DNA of 64,000 nucleotides, taken from contig NZ_BNBI01000013.1 in assembly GCF_014655295.1 (NCBI RefSeq), forward strand, positions 1 to 64,000, read 5' to 3'. The translations under genes and the position numbers were made by a program. Positions 61,068-64,000 of the stretch are shown one piece after another. Numbering within the stretch: the first letter of the stretch is position 1; each line of letters begins with the position of its first letter. The notes under the pieces were generated by a model. It made no database searches and was not told where the DNA came from. It was given only the letters and a program-made list of their open reading frames with translations. Source of the DNA: Streptomyces fumanus (GTDB lineage: Bacteria > Actinomycetota > Actinomycetes > Streptomycetales > Streptomycetaceae).

Positions 61068-61104
61068 ACGGTGGCCGCCCTTCCTCAGGAGGGGCGGCCA
61101 CCGT
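61068..61104. terminator. Long-stem terminator between sigma and anti-sigma genes
   Basis: ACGGTGGCCGCCCTTCCT (61068-61085) pairs with the right arm ending at 61104 with one G-T wobble. The loop is short. It lies between the convergent stops at 61043 and 61136. Its core GGTGGCCGCCC is the same as that of the terminator at 33995-34033. Confidence 0.8.
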
Positions 61105-61135
61105 GCGGCCCGGGTCGGTGCCGGGTGCGTACCGG

Positions 61136-61591
61136 TCAGTCCTGGGCGAGGCGGACCACCGCGCGGACCCGCTTGCCGACGGGGACCCGCTCGACGTGCA
61201 GTTCCTCGGTCAGCGCGTGCACGATCTCCAGTCCGTGCCGGCCCACGCGCTCCGGATCGCGGGGAAACCGGCGGGGCACCGCCGCGCTGCTGTCGTAGAC
61301 GCACACCGTCACCGTGGTGTCCGTGCCCTCCAGCTCCAGGATGTACGGGCCGTTGCTGTGCCGGTCGGCGTTGGTCACCAGCTCGCTCACCACCAGGAGC
61401 ACGGCGCCGTCATCGCGGTCGCCGATGGTGGCGCACCACTCGGTGCGGAGCTGCTCCATGAAGAGGGACGCGAAGGAGCGCGCCTCCGCGATGCATCCCG
61501 GCTCGCCGGTGAAGTGTGCCGCCCGCCGAAGCGGTTCCACGGGCACGTCGAAACCAGTCGGTATCACTGCCCCGTCCAGATGATCGATCAT
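61136..61591 (-). CDS. ATP-binding anti-sigma factor (RsbW-like)
   Basis: 151 aa from ATG 61591, GAGAGAG upstream. HATPase_c_2: ARSFASLFMEQL, N-box VVSELVTNADRHSNGPY, VCVYDSSAAVPRRFP and the lid RVGRHGLEIVHALTEEL. It converges on the sigma factor gene and is the natural candidate to bind it. A SigB-type element (61643-61667) precedes it, giving negative feedback. Confidence 0.87.
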   Translation of the reverse strand: MIDHLDGAVIPTGFDVPVEPLRRAAHFTGEPGCIAEARSFASLFMEQLRTEWCATIGDRDDGAVLLVVSELVTNADRHSNGPYILELEGTDTTVTVCVYDSSAAVPRRFPRDPERVGRHGLEIVHALTEELHVERVPVGKRVRAVVRLAQD

Positions 61592-61642
61592 GCGTTTCTC
61601 TCTCGGAAGCCGGACTGGCCGGACGCTACTGCACCAGTCCTC

Positions 61643-61667
61643 GTACCCCGGCCTCGGCGGAGCAGTC
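61643..61667 (-). promoter_or_regulatory. SigB-type promoter element for the anti-sigma gene
   Basis: On the minus strand GACT (61667-61664), 15 bases, GGGTAC (61648-61643). Predicted start ~61636. Confidence 0.6.
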
Positions 61668-61686
61668 CCCCTGATCCGCACCGCGT

Positions 61687-61711
61687 GCATCGTCACGGCC
61701 CGGCGGGGAAC
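61687..61711 (+). promoter_or_regulatory. Near-match SigB-type element for the PRC-barrel pair
   Basis: GCAT (61687-61690), 15 bases, GGGAAC (61706-61711), one mismatch in the -10. Predicted start ~61718. Confidence 0.4.
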
Positions 61712-61769
61712 CCGGAGGGATCCGGAGCCGGTCGCGGCGCGGACGCCGGCCCGGCGGGAAGGGCGTGCG

Positions 61770-62339
61770 ATGGACGAGCTGATGACCGCGCGGAGCCTGA
61801 CCACCCGGCCGGTGGTCACCCTGGGCGGCGACGCGGTCGCCCAGGTCAAGGACACCGTATTCGACGCGGCGGCGGGCCGGATCGTCGGGTTCGCGCTCAG
61901 CGGACGCGGGCTGCTGTCGGGGTCGCTGGGACACAGGCTGCCGTGGTCGGCGGTGCACTGCCTGGGCCATGACGCGGTGATGATCCGCTCCCGGCGGGAC
62001 CCGGCGGGCGCCTCCCCCGTGCCGCCGGACGGCGAGGTGCTGCGCGACCGGGTGCTGGGCGCGAGGCTGCTGACGGACTCGGGCACGGAGGTCGGCACGG
62101 TGCTGGACGTGGTGGTGGCGGGCGGCCGCAGCGGTCGCGTCGTGGGCTTCCGGGTCGACGCGAGCAAGGCGCTGGTGCCGGGCCCCCGACGGCGCCGCCG
62201 CCGGGTGTACGTGCCGCGCGGCGAGGACCTCACCGTCACCGGCCGGGCCCTGGTCCTGCCCGGGGAGAGCGTCCGGGTCACCGAGGACCTGTCCGGGCTC
62301 GGCGCCCTGGCCGCCGGCCGGCCGGGGTGTACGCCGTGA
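61770..62339 (+). CDS. PRC-barrel domain protein with two barrel halves
   Basis: 189 aa from ATG 61770, GGGAAGGG upstream. Two PRC-type repeats: ~20-85 (TLGGDAVAQVKDTVFDAAAGRIVGFALSG) and ~95-180 (RLLTDSGTEVGTVLDVVVAGGRSGRVVGFRV), separated by a Pro-rich hinge, with an R6-type basic stretch (RRRRRR) near ~150. PRC-barrels are protein-interaction or RNA-associated domains; the role is unknown. It overlaps the next gene. Confidence 0.83.
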   Translation: MDELMTARSLTTRPVVTLGGDAVAQVKDTVFDAAAGRIVGFALSGRGLLSGSLGHRLPWSAVHCLGHDAVMIRSRRDPAGASPVPPDGEVLRDRVLGARLLTDSGTEVGTVLDVVVAGGRSGRVVGFRVDASKALVPGPRRRRRRVYVPRGEDLTVTGRALVLPGESVRVTEDLSGLGALAAGRPGCTP

Positions 62340-62755
62340 TGCTGTTCTCCCGGGTGCGCGGCCTGCCCGTGGTGGCACCCGACGCGACCGAGACCGGGGT
62401 CGTCACCTCCCTGGCCGTGGACGTCGACGCGGGGACGGTCACGCATCTGCGGCTGCGCGGCCGGCACCGCCGGGAGACGGTGCTGCCCTGGGCCGCGGTG
62501 CACGCCGTCGAACCGGACGCCGTCCTGGTCCACGCCCACTCCCCCGGCCCCTCGGACGCCCCCGCGCCGCCGCACGACCTGCTGGGCAGCCGCGTGCTGA
62601 CCGACACCGGCGAGGCGCGCGGCACGGTGCTGGACGCCGTCTTCGACCCGGACACCGGCCGGGTCCTGGCCGTGTTCACCACGCTCGGCACCCTGTCGGC
62701 GGAGCTGCTGCTGGGGCTCGGCGACTACGCCCTGGTGGTACGGGCCACCGGCTGA
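62339..62755 (+). CDS. PRC-barrel domain protein (second of a pair)
   Basis: 138 aa from ATG 62339, whose bases overlap the previous stop (TGATG); GTG 62336 is also possible. Two PRC-like halves: LPVVAPDATETGVVTSLAVDVDAGTVTHLRL and SRVLTDTGEARGTVLDAVFDPDTGRVLAVF. It looks like a duplication of the preceding gene. Translationally coupled, so the two products may work as a heterodimer. Confidence 0.8.
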   Translation: MLFSRVRGLPVVAPDATETGVVTSLAVDVDAGTVTHLRLRGRHRRETVLPWAAVHAVEPDAVLVHAHSPGPSDAPAPPHDLLGSRVLTDTGEARGTVLDAVFDPDTGRVLAVFTTLGTLSAELLLGLGDYALVVRATG

Positions 62756-62804
62756 GCGGGGACGCGGACGGCCGCGCCGACGGGCGGGCCCGGCGGGTCC
62801 TGCT

Positions 62805-62810
62805 TAGCGT
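62805..62810 (+). promoter_or_regulatory. -10 hexamer of a leaderless membrane-protein gene
   Basis: TAGCGT ends six bases before the GTG at 62817; no Shine-Dalgarno is visible. Confidence 0.4.
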
Positions 62811-62816
62811 GGCGGC

Positions 62817-64000
62817 GTGAGCACGCGCACCTCCCCCGGCCGTCCCGGCCCGCACCCGCACGGCTGGCCGCGGGCCCTGGGCGCCGTGCTGGCCGGGCTG
62901 CTGGCCATGGGCGCGGTGGCCGCGCTGGGGCTGTGGGCGGCCGGGGCCGGGGACCTGCCCGGCGGGGCCTTCCCACGCGTCGTCACGGCGGTGATGGTGA
63001 CGGCGGTGGGCGGCTCGGTCGACGTGTCCGGGGCGGCCGGGGACCTCATCGGTGCGGAGGCGGACCTGACCGTGATGCCGCTGTCGGTGACGCTGACCGG
63101 CGCCCTGGTGATCGGCCGGGGCTTTCTGCGTCCGCTGCGGCGGCGGGCGGTGGCCGGGCTCCCCGGGCTGGCGGGGTGGGCGGGCCGGATCGCCGCGCTG
63201 TGGCTGTGCGCCCTGCTGGGCCTGGCCTTCGCCGCGCGCCACACCTTCGAGGTGTCGCTCGGCGAGGGGCTCCTGGACGACCTCGGCGACCTGTTCGGCC
63301 TCTCCCCCACCGTCGGCTTCGCCGCCGACGTCCCGCTGACCGTGCTGTTCGGCCTGCTGTGGCTGGCGGGCGTGCTGCTGCTCGCCGTCCTGGTGACGCG
63401 CGGGGTGCCGCTGCCGGGGCGCCTGTCGCGGCTCGGGACGGCGGTGCGGCCGGCGGCGTCCGCGGTGCTCCTGCTGCTGCTCGCCTGCGTGGCCGCCGGC
63501 GCCGTCGCCGCCCTGGTGGTCGCGGCGACCCGCGGGCACCCGGCGCGGACCCTGGCCGTGCTGCTGCTCGGCCTGCCCAACCTGGTGTGGCCGGCGCTGA
63601 CCATCGGCCTGGGCGCCACCTGGGACGGGCAGGTGGACGGGCCGTTCGCCCTGCCGATGCCGCACCTCCTGGACGAGGTGCTGCGCGCCCCGGACGCCGC
63701 CGCGCTGAACCTGGGCACGCTCGCCGAGCGGGACGGCCGGGTGTGGTGGCTGCCGGTCGCCGCCGGGGTGCTGCTGCTCGCCGCGGGGTGGCTGACGGCG
63801 GTGCGGTCCCGCCCCCGGACACCGGCCCGGCACAACGCCGTGCGGCTGGCCGTGGCCCTGGCCATGGCGGCGCTCATGGTCTGCCTGGCCGCCAGGGTCT
63901 TCGCGCACGGCCTGTCGGTGCTCGGCATCGGCGACCTGAGCGCCGGGCTGTCCGGCCATCTGTTCCTGCGGCCCCGGCTGTGGAGCACCGTCGGCCTGGC
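62817..64000 (+). CDS. Streptophobe-type multipass membrane protein, 3' end outside window
   Basis: 394 codons are present from GTG 62817, with no stop before the window ends. N-terminus STRTSPGRPGPHPHGWPRALGAVLAG, then at least seven hydrophobic segments in the visible part, alternating with acidic stretches (GEGLLDDLGDLFG) and Arg-rich loops. The composition and layout fit the 'streptophobe' family named in Streptomyces annotations (recalled). Function is unknown. Confidence 0.75.
   Translation, partial: MSTRTSPGRPGPHPHGWPRALGAVLAGLLAMGAVAALGLWAAGAGDLPGGAFPRVVTAVMVTAVGGSVDVSGAAGDLIGAEADLTVMPLSVTLTGALVIGRGFLRPLRRRAVAGLPGLAGWAGRIAALWLCALLGLAFAARHTFEVSLGEGLLDDLGDLFGLSPTVGFAADVPLTVLFGLLWLAGVLLLAVLVTRGVPLPGRLSRLGTAVRPAASAVLLLLLACVAAGAVAALVVAATRGHPARTLAVLLLGLPNLVWPALTIGLGATWDGQVDGPFALPMPHLLDEVLRAPDAAALNLGTLAERDGRVWWLPVAAGVLLLAAGWLTAVRSRPRTPARHNAVRLAVALAMAALMVCLAARVFAHGLSVLGIGDLSAGLSGHLFLRPRLWSTVGL

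Noticed and set aside
62676..63959. 427-codon minus-strand open frame at the window end
   Set aside because: Gln/His/Gly/Arg-rich without motifs. The opposite strand encodes a multipass membrane protein with a -10 box and start codon, which explains the open frame.

Overview
The window is high-GC actinobacterial DNA, almost certainly from a Streptomyces chromosome. Third codon positions are nearly always G or C, GTG starts are common, and it carries a WhiB-like protein, an SsgA-like protein, a streptophobe-type membrane protein and several Streptomyces-only small families. The gene order treS-mak-glgB, then a HAMP-array kinase, STAS/RsbR/RsbS/RsbT genes, PP2C phosphatases and a SigB-type sigma factor reminds me of the S. 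coelicolor SCO7313-SCO7335 region. That is from memory and was not checked. No rRNA, tRNA, insertion sequence, prophage or CRISPR array was seen.

Layout. 1-4159: the end of trehalose synthase, maltokinase and glycogen branching enzyme (GlgE-type alpha-glucan pathway). 4271-8668: a carboxylate-amine ligase, a DUF6480 small protein, an acyl-CoA ligase, a lone anti-sigma-type ATPase and a PRC-barrel protein. 9092-20864: a signalling block with a soluble hybrid histidine kinase (long HAMP array), an ANTAR/GAF/PAS/PP2C phosphatase, a STAS antagonist and a tightly overlapping operon rsbR-rsbS-rsbT-(ATPase+RsbX fusion)-(GAF+PP2C). 21014-26026: an NDH-2-like oxidoreductase, a FUSC-type membrane protein and a DUF1206 membrane protein. 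26182-27939: anti-sigma ATPase, sigma factor and DUF5133. 28104-41130: metabolic and accessory genes (Orn/Lys/Arg decarboxylase, cNMP-binding protein, MFS and LysE exporters with a LysR regulator, WhiB-like, DUF6098, DUF488, FAD dehydrogenase with TetR, AlkB-like, MBL, DUF4032, Usp). 41318-44804: a three-gene operon of receiver-flavoprotein, cNMP-fold histidine kinase and UBP-type zinc finger. 45006-59892: a large LuxR regulator, a TerD-CAP-CAP protein, Aim24, Ser/Thr dehydratase, F420-type oxidoreductase, SsgA-like, DUF6328, aldo/keto reductase, FAD monooxygenase, SRPBCC, RNase HI, VOC, and a clpP pair with a PopR-like regulator. 60135-64000: a second SigB-family sigma factor, a divergent anti-sigma ATPase, two PRC-barrel proteins and a truncated membrane protein.

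How it works together. The dominant theme is partner-switching control of SigB-type sigma factors. Reading the intergenic DNA by eye, I find a recurrent promoter-like element, GNNT-N15-GGGTAC/A (once N14). It lies in front of the STAS antagonist (twice), both PRC-barrel loci, DUF6098, the SsgA-like gene, SRPBCC, the second sigma factor and its divergent anti-sigma gene. The window therefore appears to hold the switch proteins, two sigma factors and a good part of their regulon. Other regulatory DNA found: an exact TCTGCC-N3-GGCAGA PopR-type operator before the clpP pair, a GTG-N6-GNCAC Crp-type site before a cNMP-binding protein, a TetR-type palindrome, several probable leaderless starts, and strong hairpin terminators at convergent gene ends.
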